Shown here: positions 1-4,991 of the stretch, piece by piece
Layout: each line of letters begins with the position of its first letter
Position numbering within the stretch: the first letter of the stretch is position 1
Source of the DNA: Neisseriaceae bacterium
GTDB taxonomy: Bacteria > Pseudomonadota > Gammaproteobacteria > Burkholderiales > UBA11063
Direction: 5' to 3'
Assembly (NCBI GenBank): GCA_027371515.1
Contig: DAHXMX010000046.1
Span: forward strand, 1 to 7,400
DNA length: 7,400 nt
Program-made: the position numbers and the translations under genes
Notes under the pieces: generated by a model
What the model was told of the DNA's origin: nothing
Seen by the model: only the letters and a program-made list of their open reading frames with translations
Database searches by the model: none

Positions 1-713
1 TAATAGTTATTATTTACTATGAATTTATTACAAATACTCAAACAATTAAGCAATCTATAATAATGCTAGCCAAGTTAGGTTTGATTTTTATTGTAATACC
101 ATTAACTATATATACATTAAGCTACATACCATACGCAAACAGTATGCACTCCACTGATATAATTAATTTTACCATTAATAAATTCATCGAAATGAAACAC
201 TATCAAATAGATGGATTAACCAATGCTACACATCCATATGCATCAAAATGGTGGAGCTGGCCGCTACTACTTAAACCAATGTCAATTTATTATTGGATGG
301 ATAATACAACAAATTTATCTAGCTCAATAGCATTTATTGGTAATCCAGCGATATTTTGGCCTATGATACCATTGGTTATTTATCTAATTTATCAATATAT
401 GAAAACATGCGACTACAAAGCTGGATTTATTCTACTTTCGATATGTTCACAATATATACCATATATTATTATTACTAGAATTAGCTTTATTTATTATTTT
501 TATCCAACAGTACCATTTTTAATTCTTGGCTATACTTATCTAATAGATAAATTACTTAAAAGTGCAGATAATAGATTACATTATATAGCATATGCTTTTG
601 TGATAATTAATGGTTTATTCTTTATTTTATTTTATCCAGCTATTAGTGGTATGGTAGTACCTAGGTCATATATTGTTAATAATTTACTACTTTTACATGG
701 TTGGAATTTTTAA
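1..713 (+). CDS. PMT-family glycosyltransferase, C-terminal membrane part (5' partial)
   Basis: The reading frame is open from the left edge, so the gene starts outside the window; the ATG at 63 is internal and only serves as residue 1 for numbering. The family (dolichyl-phosphate-mannose-protein mannosyltransferase, GT39-like) transfers sugar from a polyprenyl-phosphate carrier to an acceptor across the membrane. What is seen is the C-terminal membrane module: a hydrophobic helix (about residues 1-22), a loop with the family signature THPYASKWWSWPLLLKP (56-72) and IYYW (75-78), then four further hydrophobic segments, with RISFIYYFYPTVPFL (139-153) matching the conserved Arg/Tyr-Pro stretch before the last helices. 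The end, GWNF, resembles natural PMT C-termini, so the 3' end looks complete. The catalytic N-terminal acidic motif would lie upstream, outside the window. The acceptor (protein, lipid or glycan) cannot be read from this part. The stop is immediately followed by the GC-rich island at 714-820. Confidence 0.8.
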   Translation, partial: IVIIYYEFITNTQTIKQSIIMLAKLGLIFIVIPLTIYTLSYIPYANSMHSTDIINFTINKFIEMKHYQIDGLTNATHPYASKWWSWPLLLKPMSIYYWMDNTTNLSSSIAFIGNPAIFWPMIPLVIYLIYQYMKTCDYKAGFILLSICSQYIPYIIITRISFIYYFYPTVPFLILGYTYLIDKLLKSADNRLHYIAYAFVIINGLFFILFYPAISGMVVPRSYIVNNLLLLHGWNF

Positions 714-820
714 TTTAACATCCCCACCCTACCATAAAAAGCCGATGATGACTGCTTTAATTCAACATGCCTTAAGTCTCTACCTATATGGAGAGAGGTT
801 TCTACAGCCCGTGTTAGATA
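710..820 (-). mobile_element. Possible remnant of an IS200/IS605-type tnpB tail and right end
   Basis: This stretch has 43% GC over 721-820, against 25% in 601-700 and 23% in 861-960, so it stands out from both sides. Read on the - strand it stays open to a stop at 710-712 and gives a tail with TRAVETS, DLRHVELKQSSS and GRVGMLN. The DNA runs ACGGGCTGTAGAAACC, then a C-rich/G-rich hairpin (777-796), and ends GGGTGGGGATGTTAA. As I recall IS200/IS605 right ends, a GTAGAAGCC-type segment followed by a hairpin, and a terminal GGGGATGTT-type end, are common; in such elements this DNA also encodes the 3' part of the omega RNA. No catalytic TnpB residues and no left end are present. The similarity drops at about 819, where a different hairpin begins. 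It would be a decayed fragment or a small non-autonomous derivative. This is recognition from memory, not a search; an unrelated intergenic RNA remains possible. Confidence 0.38.
777..796 (-). repeat. Imperfect hairpin inside the GC-rich island
   Basis: The arms are 777-784 and 790-796, with a five-base loop at 785-789. They form seven pairs (CC/GG next to the loop, then TCTCT/AGAGA) with one unpaired base at 782. On the - strand it lies just 3' of GTAGAAACC, where IS200/IS605-type right ends usually carry a hairpin. On the + strand it is followed by GTTTCTAC. There is only one copy in the window. Confidence 0.5.
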
Positions 821-858
821 ATAAAATAGCATGTTTTTACAAACATGCTATTTTATTA
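819..858 (+). terminator. Strong 18-bp hairpin, likely terminator after the PMT gene
   Basis: The arms 819-836 and 841-858 are perfectly complementary (18 bp) around a four-base loop (TTAC). The GCATG core is flanked by AT pairs, and the 3' arm ends in TTTTATT, so a U-rich stretch lies inside the stem rather than after it. It is 105 bp downstream of the PMT stop and is the only good stem available to end that transcript. The symmetry would also act on - strand transcription. It marks the far border of the GC-rich island, so it could instead belong to an inserted element. Confidence 0.55.
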
Positions 859-943
859 AAGGAAGAAACAAAAAAGTATAATTACTTGACATGATAAATA
901 ATTACAGACGCCATTATATATTATATTATTCACATTGTCAAAT
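859..943. other. AT-rich spacer, nothing recognised
   Basis: About 23% GC. There is a TTGACA at 886-891, but no -10 element at a suitable distance, and no + strand gene follows for more than 2 kb. I see no ORF, tRNA or structured RNA here. Confidence 0.5.
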
Positions 944-986
944 AAAAAAACACTTCACTAATTAGATCAACTAGCAAAGTGTTTTT
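944..986 (-). terminator. Intrinsic terminator of the rpsF-priB-rpsR-rplI operon
   Basis: A 10-bp stem pairs 946-955 with 977-986 (AAAAACACTT / AAGTGTTTTT), with an AT-rich loop between. It starts 25 bp past the rplI stop. On the - strand the A-run at 944-950 becomes a U tract, as expected for a Rho-independent terminator. The T run at 982-986 makes it workable in the + direction too, so it may also block read-through from the PMT side. Confidence 0.8.
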
Positions 987-1011
987 ATAAACAGTAAATT
1001 AAATATCTAAA

Positions 1012-1461
1012 TTAAGCTTCAGGTACAATATTCAATTTAATTACAGCTTTTATATCATGATGTAGCATGATAGTAACATCAAATTCACCAATAGTTTTAA
1101 AGTGACCATTTGGTAACATAACTTCTGATTTTTTGATTTCTATACCAGTTTGCTTAACTGCATTCACGATATCAAAAGAATTAACTGAACCAAATAATTT
1201 ACCATCAACGCCTGCTTTTGCAACTATAGTAAATACTTGGGCATCAATTTTAGAATGACGATATTTAGCATTATCTAAGATATCTGTTTGTAAACGTTCA
1301 TATTCTGCACGTTTAATTTCAAATTCTTTTAAATTTATTTCAGTTGCACGTTTAGCTTTACCAAATGGAATTAAAAAATTACGTGCATAGCCATTCTTAA
1401 CATCAACTATATCACCAAGACCACCTAAATTAGCTACTCGTTCTAATAAAACAACTCTCAT
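1012..1461 (-). CDS. rplI: 50S ribosomal protein L9
   Basis: L9 binds 23S rRNA at the base of the L1 stalk and helps keep the reading frame. The 149-residue product equals the E. coli length. The N-terminal domain carries the RNA-binding signature VANLGGLGDIVDVKNGYARN (residues 9-28) followed by FLIPFGKA. A long charged connecting helix follows (about 41-75), then a C-terminal domain with AKAGVDGKLFGSV and KSEVMLPNGHFKTIGE. All expected segments are present, with no frameshift. The start is set by a strong AGGGG ribosome binding site about six bases upstream of the ATG; the gap to rpsR is 12 bp, so it is the last gene of the operon. A terminator follows at 944-986. Confidence 0.97.
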   Translation of the reverse strand: MRVVLLERVANLGGLGDIVDVKNGYARNFLIPFGKAKRATEINLKEFEIKRAEYERLQTDILDNAKYRHSKIDAQVFTIVAKAGVDGKLFGSVNSFDIVNAVKQTGIEIKKSEVMLPNGHFKTIGEFDVTIMLHHDIKAVIKLNIVPEA

Positions 1462-1473
1462 TTACTACCCCTT

Positions 1474-1701
1474 TTAGTGTTGATCAGAATATGGTATTAA
1501 AGCTAAAAATCTAGCACGCTTAATAGCAGTCGCTAACATTCTTTGATACTTAGCTGAAGTACCTGTTATACGGGATGGAATGATTTTTCCAGTTTCAGTG
1601 ATATAACTTTTTAATAGATCTACATCTTTGTAATCTATTTCAGTAAATTTTTCTGCACTAAAACGGCAAAATTTTTTTCTTTTAACTGTTTGACGTGACA
1701 T
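1474..1701 (-). CDS. rpsR: 30S ribosomal protein S18
   Basis: S18 binds the platform of the 30S subunit as a heterodimer with S6, the product of the first gene in this operon. At 75 residues it matches the family (E. coli 75). The basic N-terminus RQTVKRKKFCRFSAE, the segment EIDYKDVDLLKSYITETGKI, and the RNA-binding block PSRITGTSAKYQR and AIKRARFLALIPY are all conserved. The ATG lies two bases after the priB stop, and its ribosome binding site (AAGGA) sits inside the last codons of priB, so translation of the two is probably coupled. Confidence 0.97.
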   Translation of the reverse strand: MSRQTVKRKKFCRFSAEKFTEIDYKDVDLLKSYITETGKIIPSRITGTSAKYQRMLATAIKRARFLALIPYSDQH

Positions 1702-1703
1702 TA

Positions 1704-2006
1704 TTATTCCTTTTTTAAATTTTCAACTAAAGCTACATGCATTACTATTTGAGCTTTCATGTTTTGACTTAGATATCCTTTTAACTTGACTAAACTCCCC
1801 TCAGTGGTTTGCCTGATTTGACTTTCTTTAACATCTAAAATCAAACAAAATAAACTAAGGTTAACTTGTCGCCTCACATTATTATCCATAAGCTCTGATT
1901 TATGTTCTAACACAAATCTATGTACACACACTCCAAACGGAGAATAATGTATTGGGTATATCTTTTTAACAACCCCACTAATAACTACAGTATTACATAG
2001 CTCCAT
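1704..2006 (-). CDS. priB: Primosomal replication protein N (PriB)
   Basis: PriB is a small dimeric OB-fold protein that binds single-stranded DNA and works with PriA (and DnaT where present) to reload the replicative helicase at stalled forks. The product has 100 residues, close to Neisseria (100) and E. coli (104). After a first beta strand (VVISGVVKKI), the segment YPIHYSPFGVCVHRFVLEHKSE (about 17-38) matches the PriB core; the middle (NVRRQVNLSLFCLI) and the strand SLVKLKGYLSQ (71-81) complete the fold. The YPIHYSPFGV wording is closer to Neisseria PriB than to E. coli. It lies between rpsF (34-bp gap) and rpsR (2-bp gap), its standard place. The ribosome binding site before its ATG is weak, so it may be made at a lower level than S6 or depend on rpsF translation. 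Confidence 0.93.
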   Translation of the reverse strand: MELCNTVVISGVVKKIYPIHYSPFGVCVHRFVLEHKSELMDNNVRRQVNLSLFCLILDVKESQIRQTTEGSLVKLKGYLSQNMKAQIVMHVALVENLKKE

Positions 2007-2040
2007 TAATACACTTTTAAATTAATCAAATCATATTGTT

Positions 2041-2379
2041 TTATAATAATGATTTGGCTTTTTCATCTTTCATAAACACTGAAGGCTCAGTAACTGCTGT
2101 TTTTTTAACAGTAATTAAATTACGTATCACAGCATCATTAAATTTAAATGCATGACTTAATTCATCAATAATTTTGTTATCAGCCTCAATATTCATTAAA
2201 ACATAATGAGCTTTGTGCAATTTATCTATCGGATAAGCTAAATGCCTACGACCACAGTCTTCTAAACGATGTATTTTACCTTGGTTACTTAAAATAATTT
2301 TTTTATATTTTTCAACCATTTGTCCAACTTGTTCACTTTGATCTGGGTGAACCATGAACACTATTTCATAATGACGCAT
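2041..2379 (-). CDS. rpsF: 30S ribosomal protein S6
   Basis: S6 pairs with S18 on the 30S platform. The 112-residue product begins MRHYEIVFMVHPDQSEQV; other family features are KIHRLEDCGRRHLAYPI (35-51), HKAHYVLMNIEA (55-66) and FKFNDAVIRNL (79-89). The short tail VTEPS, EKAKSLL resembles betaproteobacterial S6 and lacks a long acidic extension. The start is fixed by AAAGGA a few bases upstream of the ATG. It is the first gene of the operon, with a promoter at 2479-2507 and a leader of about 90 bases. Confidence 0.97.
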   Translation of the reverse strand: MRHYEIVFMVHPDQSEQVGQMVEKYKKIILSNQGKIHRLEDCGRRHLAYPIDKLHKAHYVLMNIEADNKIIDELSHAFKFNDAVIRNLITVKKTAVTEPSVFMKDEKAKSLL

Positions 2380-2445
2380 GAATTTTCCTTTTGGTTTAAA
2401 TATCTCTCGCCATGCTTATTTTAACAAGAGAAAGGTTAAATTAAC

Positions 2446-2470
2446 TACTATACCACCCATTGATATAGTA
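2446..2470 (-). promoter_or_regulatory. Hairpin at the 5' end of the rpsF leader
   Basis: In the - strand transcript, 2470-2462 pairs with 2454-2446 (nine pairs, one of them G-U) around the loop AAUGGGU. The predicted start of transcription (about 2472) puts this hairpin at the very 5' end of the mRNA. Many bacterial rpsF leaders carry an S6:S18-binding hairpin used for autoregulation, usually with a CCG element; I do not see CCG in this hairpin or elsewhere in the leader. It could be a divergent regulator or a 5' stabilising stem. Confidence 0.4.
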
Positions 2471-2478
2471 AGCTAGTA

Positions 2479-2507
2479 ATTATAGCAAAAATAAATATTT
2501 ATTTCAA
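2479..2507 (-). promoter_or_regulatory. Sigma-70 promoter of the rpsF operon
   Basis: On the - strand there is a TTGAAA -35 (2507-2502), a 17-bp spacer and a perfect TATAAT -10 (2484-2479), preceded by TGC, which makes an extended -10. Expected start of transcription is around 2472, giving a leader of about 93 bases before the rpsF ATG. This is the strongest promoter I can see in the window, as expected for ribosomal protein genes. The terminator of the upstream gene ends 12 bp before it. Confidence 0.85.
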
Positions 2508-2518
2508 GTGTTTTTACT

Positions 2519-2549
2519 AAAAAACAAGACCTAAGCTAGATCTTGTTTT
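2519..2549 (-). terminator. Intrinsic terminator after the lipoprotein gene
   Basis: The arms 2521-2529 and 2541-2549 (AAAACAAGA / TCTTGTTTT) form nine pairs, extended inside the loop by CTA/TAG after a mismatch. On the - strand the A-run at 2519-2524 gives a U tract. It lies 31 bp past the final in-frame stop of the lipoprotein gene (2580), not near the premature stop at 2895, which supports that stop being a later disruption. Confidence 0.8.
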
Positions 2550-2598
2550 ATTGTTAATTAGCTTCACATTATTGTTAAATTAAGGTAACGCATAAAAT

Positions 2599-2892
2599 GC
2601 TATTCCAGTTGGGCCATCTAATGATGCTGATTCAGGAGTAACATTAACACATGAATTAGACTCAATACCAGATGCAGTTACGCTACATTGAGTATAGCTT
2701 CTGTTGCTAAAATTGGTAATGTATGCGTAGCTTTCATTAAACGCTATTCCATTTGGGCCACTTAATAATGGTGTTGTTGTTCCTGATTCAAAAGGGGTAA
2801 CATTAACACATGTATTAGACTCAATAAGACCAGATGTAGTTACGCTACATTGAGTATAGTTATTGTTATAAGAATTAGTAATGTATACGTAA
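2599..2892 (-). repeat. Two tandem 144-150 bp repeat units coding for propeller-like blades
   Basis: GCTATTCC recurs at 2599 and 2743 (period 144 bp). Long matching stretches follow in each copy: GTAACATTAACACATG (2638 and 2797) and GTTACGCTACATTGAGTATAG in near-identical form, about 160 bp apart. The unit nearer the linker is longer by six codons. High DNA identity suggests recent duplication or gene conversion, and makes unit gain or loss by recombination likely. Confidence 0.8.
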
Positions 2893-2903
2893 GTTTAGTT
2901 TGA

Positions 2904-2939
2904 TGGTGGTGTAGGTGTAGGGGTTGGCGTAGGCGTAGG
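2904..2939 (-). repeat. Hexanucleotide-like repeat coding the Pro-Thr linker
   Basis: Six-base units of the GGTGTA/GGCGTA type on the + strand give alternating Thr-Pro codons on the - strand. Units vary at third positions. Slippage by whole units would change linker length without shifting the frame, so this tract is not an on/off phase-variation switch. Confidence 0.75.
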
Positions 2940-3041
2940 TGAATTATTACCATGAGAACCAGCATGACAACCATAAATACCGATACCGAGCAAAACAACG
3001 CTTAATAATTGAAATTTATTTGATTTATTAACTTTAGACAT

Positions 3042-3279
3042 AATAATTAAATCCCTTATCTTACAATTAACACATTTCCAAACACACAATTACGCAAATA
3101 ATTCAGTATTGAACCAATTAAGGGTAACTAGATATTATTTATACAGTAGCTAAGCTATTCATTATGACACCATAATAACACAGCATATTACCAATTTGCA
3201 ATTTTTTAAATTATTTTAATCAAAATCTCCAGTATCTATTTTTACTTTTACATAAGTAAAGATTTACTAGCTAATCATG
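3042..3279. other. Divergent intergenic region with two small inverted repeats
   Basis: The region separates the lipoprotein gene (-) from tsaD (+). Two short hairpins are visible: 3161-3166 with 3171-3176 (ATTATG/CATAAT, four-base loop), and 3241-3247 with 3254-3260 (TTTACTT/AAGTAAA, six-base loop), the second about 20 bp upstream of the tsaD -10. Either could be an operator or chance in AT-rich DNA. I found no convincing -35/-10 pair for the lipoprotein gene and no coding frame. Confidence 0.35.
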
Positions 3280-3308
3280 TGTTATAATAATGTTTATTAA
3301 ACGAGAGG
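3280..3308 (+). promoter_or_regulatory. Extended -10 promoter and ribosome binding site of tsaD
   Basis: TGTTATAAT (TG at 3280-3281, TATAAT at 3283-3288) is an extended -10; no good -35 is seen at 16-18 bp, which fits extended -10 promoters. GAGAGG at 3303-3308 is the ribosome binding site, four bases before the ATG. The start of transcription would be near 3295, giving a very short leader. Confidence 0.6.
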
Positions 3309-3312
3309 CATT

Positions 3313-4335
3313 ATGGCGATAATATTAGGTATAGAATCTTCATGCGATGAAACTGGAGTTGCAATTTATTCTCACGAAAATGGATTAATTGCTAATAAAA
3401 TATATACTCAAATTCCACTACATCAAGAATATGGCGGAGTAGTGCCAGAGTTGGCTTCTCGTGATCATATCAAACGAATTATCCCACTAATTGATGAAGC
3501 AATTAAAGAAGCAAATATAAATAAAACAGATATTAATGCAATATCATATACCAATGGACCTGGTCTTAATGGAGCGTTATTAGTAGGTAGTGGTGTTGCT
3601 GTAAGCATTGGTTATGCACTTAATATACCAGTAATACCAATTCATCATATGGAAGGACATTTACTTTCCACGTTATTATCTGATGACAACATAGAAGCGC
3701 CATTTATTGCGCTACTAGTTTCAGGTGGACACAGTCAGATTATTAAAGTAACTCAAATCGGAGAATATGAATTAATTGGTGATACACTTGATGACGCAGC
3801 AGGTGAAGCATTTGATAAAACAGCTAAAATGTTAGGATTGCCATATCCTGGTGGTAAATATATCGCTGAGCTTGCTTTAAAAGCAAAACATGATATTTAT
3901 AATCTACCACGCCCAATGCTTCATAGTAAAGATTTACAAATGAGTTTTTCAGGATTAAAAACAGCGGTGCTAACTTTAATTAATACACTTACGAAAAATC
4001 AAACAATATTAGATGAAGCCACTAAGGCTAATTTATCACTATCTATTGAAGAAGCTATAACCGATGTCTTAGTTAGTAAAATTGAGCTTGCATCTAAAAT
4101 TACTGGTATTAAAAAAGTAGTAATCTCTGGTGGAGTAAGCAGTAATTTGAAATTACGAAATAAATTTGATAAAATCTCTCAATTAAAAACATATTATCCA
4201 CCACTTAAATTTTGTACCGACAATGGAGCCATGATTGCAATTGCGGGAGCAATTCGTTATAACCTGCGGAAATATGATTATAAATTTAATGTTAAACCAC
4301 GCTTTAAATTGACTGAGTTAGATAAAATACCATGA
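3313..4335 (+). CDS. tsaD: tRNA N6-adenosine threonylcarbamoyltransferase TsaD
   Basis: TsaD (YgjD/Kae1 family) transfers the threonylcarbamoyl group from threonylcarbamoyl-AMP to A37 of ANN-decoding tRNAs, together with TsaB and TsaE, in the cytoplasm. At 340 residues it is full length (E. coli 337). Seen in order: the N-terminal ASKHA motif LGIESSCDETGVAIY (5-19), YGGVVPELASRDH (40-52), GPGLNGALLVG, the metal-binding HMEGH (112-116), LLVSGGHSQ, GDTLDDAAGEAFDKTAKMLG, SFSGLKTAV, ISGGVSSN and CTDNGAMIAIAG with the metal-binding Asp near 303. No key residue is missing. Its stop overlaps the start of the next gene by four bases (ATGA), so the two form one transcription unit with coupled translation. 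Confidence 0.97.
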   Translation: MAIILGIESSCDETGVAIYSHENGLIANKIYTQIPLHQEYGGVVPELASRDHIKRIIPLIDEAIKEANINKTDINAISYTNGPGLNGALLVGSGVAVSIGYALNIPVIPIHHMEGHLLSTLLSDDNIEAPFIALLVSGGHSQIIKVTQIGEYELIGDTLDDAAGEAFDKTAKMLGLPYPGGKYIAELALKAKHDIYNLPRPMLHSKDLQMSFSGLKTAVLTLINTLTKNQTILDEATKANLSLSIEEAITDVLVSKIELASKITGIKKVVISGGVSSNLKLRNKFDKISQLKTYYPPLKFCTDNGAMIAIAGAIRYNLRKYDYKFNVKPRFKLTELDKIP

Positions 4336-4991
4336 ATAATCATGAAATTAGTCAATTAGTATCTGAATTACCTACTGTAGCTATTGTTGCTAATGGTGAA
4401 TTCGTTACCAACCCAATATTAATTAATAAATTAAAATCTTCAGCATATATAGCGTGTTGTGATGGTGCAATTAATAACCTTATTAAACACAATATCACCC
4501 CAAATGTAGTAATTGGTGATTGCGATTCAATATCAAATTCAATAATATCACAATACAATGTAATCAAAATAGAAGAACAAAATAGCAACGATTTAAGTAA
4601 AGCAATTTACTATTTAAAAAGTCATAATGTACAACAAATTGTAATTTATAGTGCCAGCGGATTACGTGAAGATCACAGTATTGCTAATTTGGCTATTTTT
4701 TATCAAGCAGCAAAAGAGTTTAGCCATATATATATGTTAAGTAATTATGGTGTCTTTAGTGTCTGTCATACTGGTAATAACATAATTAAAACAATACCAA
4801 AGCAGCAAATATCCTTTTTTACCTTAGAACAAAATATTAGTCTTAGTTGTCAAGAGTTAAAATGGCCGTTAAACAATATGCATTTTGAATATTTAAATCT
4901 AGGTACTTTAAACCAAGCAACAAAAGAATATATTAATTTAAAGTCAACAGGCAGAGTAATTGTTTATCGTGCATTTGAAACTAAGAATTAA
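4332..4991 (+). CDS. thiN: Thiamine pyrophosphokinase
   Basis: It transfers pyrophosphate from ATP to thiamine to make thiamine diphosphate, a salvage step that does not need thiamine phosphate. The 219 residues show the family layout: CDGA (43-46), the metal/ATP motif GDCDS (62-66), EEQNSNDLSKAI (81-92), SGLREDHSIANLA (109-121) and the C-terminal thiamine-binding part ELKWPLNN, LGTLNQA and STGRVIVY. Two deviations from the common form: the usual Thr-Asp of the third motif is Asn-Asp here, a form I associate with Bacteroidota-type enzymes, and the usual Ser-Asn of the C-terminal motif is Leu-Asn. The start lies in the tsaD stop (ATGA) with little of a ribosome binding site, so it depends on tsaD translation. 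Its last 11 bases overlap the 3' end of the convergent transporter gene. A TPP riboswitch is not seen. Confidence 0.88.
   Translation: MNNHEISQLVSELPTVAIVANGEFVTNPILINKLKSSAYIACCDGAINNLIKHNITPNVVIGDCDSISNSIISQYNVIKIEEQNSNDLSKAIYYLKSHNVQQIVIYSASGLREDHSIANLAIFYQAAKEFSHIYMLSNYGVFSVCHTGNNIIKTIPKQQISFFTLEQNISLSCQELKWPLNNMHFEYLNLGTLNQATKEYINLKSTGRVIVYRAFETKN

Larger units (their letters stand above)
2580..3041 (-). pseudogene. Lipoprotein with propeller-like repeats, interrupted by an in-frame TAA
   Basis: The start at 3041 (MSKVNKSNKF) has an AAGGGA ribosome binding site upstream; extension to a TTG at 3089 is less likely. The product has a signal peptide with hydrophobic core LLSVVLLGIGIY, a lipobox ending at Cys25, a short Gly/Asn/Ser stretch and a Pro-Thr linker (35-46). 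At codon 49 (2895-2897) the frame meets TAA. Past it the same frame stays open for 104 codons and encodes two repeats: YVYITN, YTQCSVT, SNTCVNVTP, GPNGIAFN, then YAYITN, YTQCSVT, SNSCVNVTP, GPTGIAF, ending ALP at 2580. This reads like a surface lipoprotein with YVTN/NHL-type beta-propeller blades held off the membrane by the linker. The product without the stop would be 153 residues, with two blades against the five or more of a closed propeller, so internal repeats may also be lost. The in-frame continuation and the terminator just past 2580 indicate a recent nonsense mutation, a sequencing error or, less likely, read-through. Function unknown. Confidence 0.75.

Noticed and set aside
776..819. 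A possible Cas12a-type CRISPR repeat (TTTCTAC ... TTAGAT)
   Set aside because: Only one copy exists in the window, the short stem is imperfect, and there is no spacer array or cas gene nearby. The same bases are better explained by the - strand IS-end reading.
777..858. A purine-riboswitch-like string (TATATGG ... GTTTCTAC) followed by a hairpin
   Set aside because: The third helix and the CCGTAAA-type loop are missing and P1 does not close; no + strand gene follows within 2 kb, so there is nothing to control.
673..894. A 73-codon + strand frame overlapping the PMT gene end
   Set aside because: It runs through the GC-rich island and the 18-bp hairpin, has no ribosome binding site and no recognisable sequence.
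886..918. A + strand promoter starting with TTGACA at 886
   Set aside because: The nearest TATA-like hexamers are at a spacing of 21 bp or more, and no gene follows in that direction.
2904..2939. Phase-variable tract switching the lipoprotein on and off
   Set aside because: The repeat unit is six bases, so slippage keeps the frame; the interruption is a substitution-type stop, not a frameshift.
3042..3089. A longer lipoprotein start at the TTG at 3089
   Set aside because: It would put Cys and charged residues before the signal peptide; the ATG at 3041 has AAGGGA upstream and gives a normal lipoprotein signal.
4352..4588. A 78-codon - strand frame inside thiN
   Set aside because: It lies wholly opposite the well-supported thiamine pyrophosphokinase motifs and is their antisense shadow.
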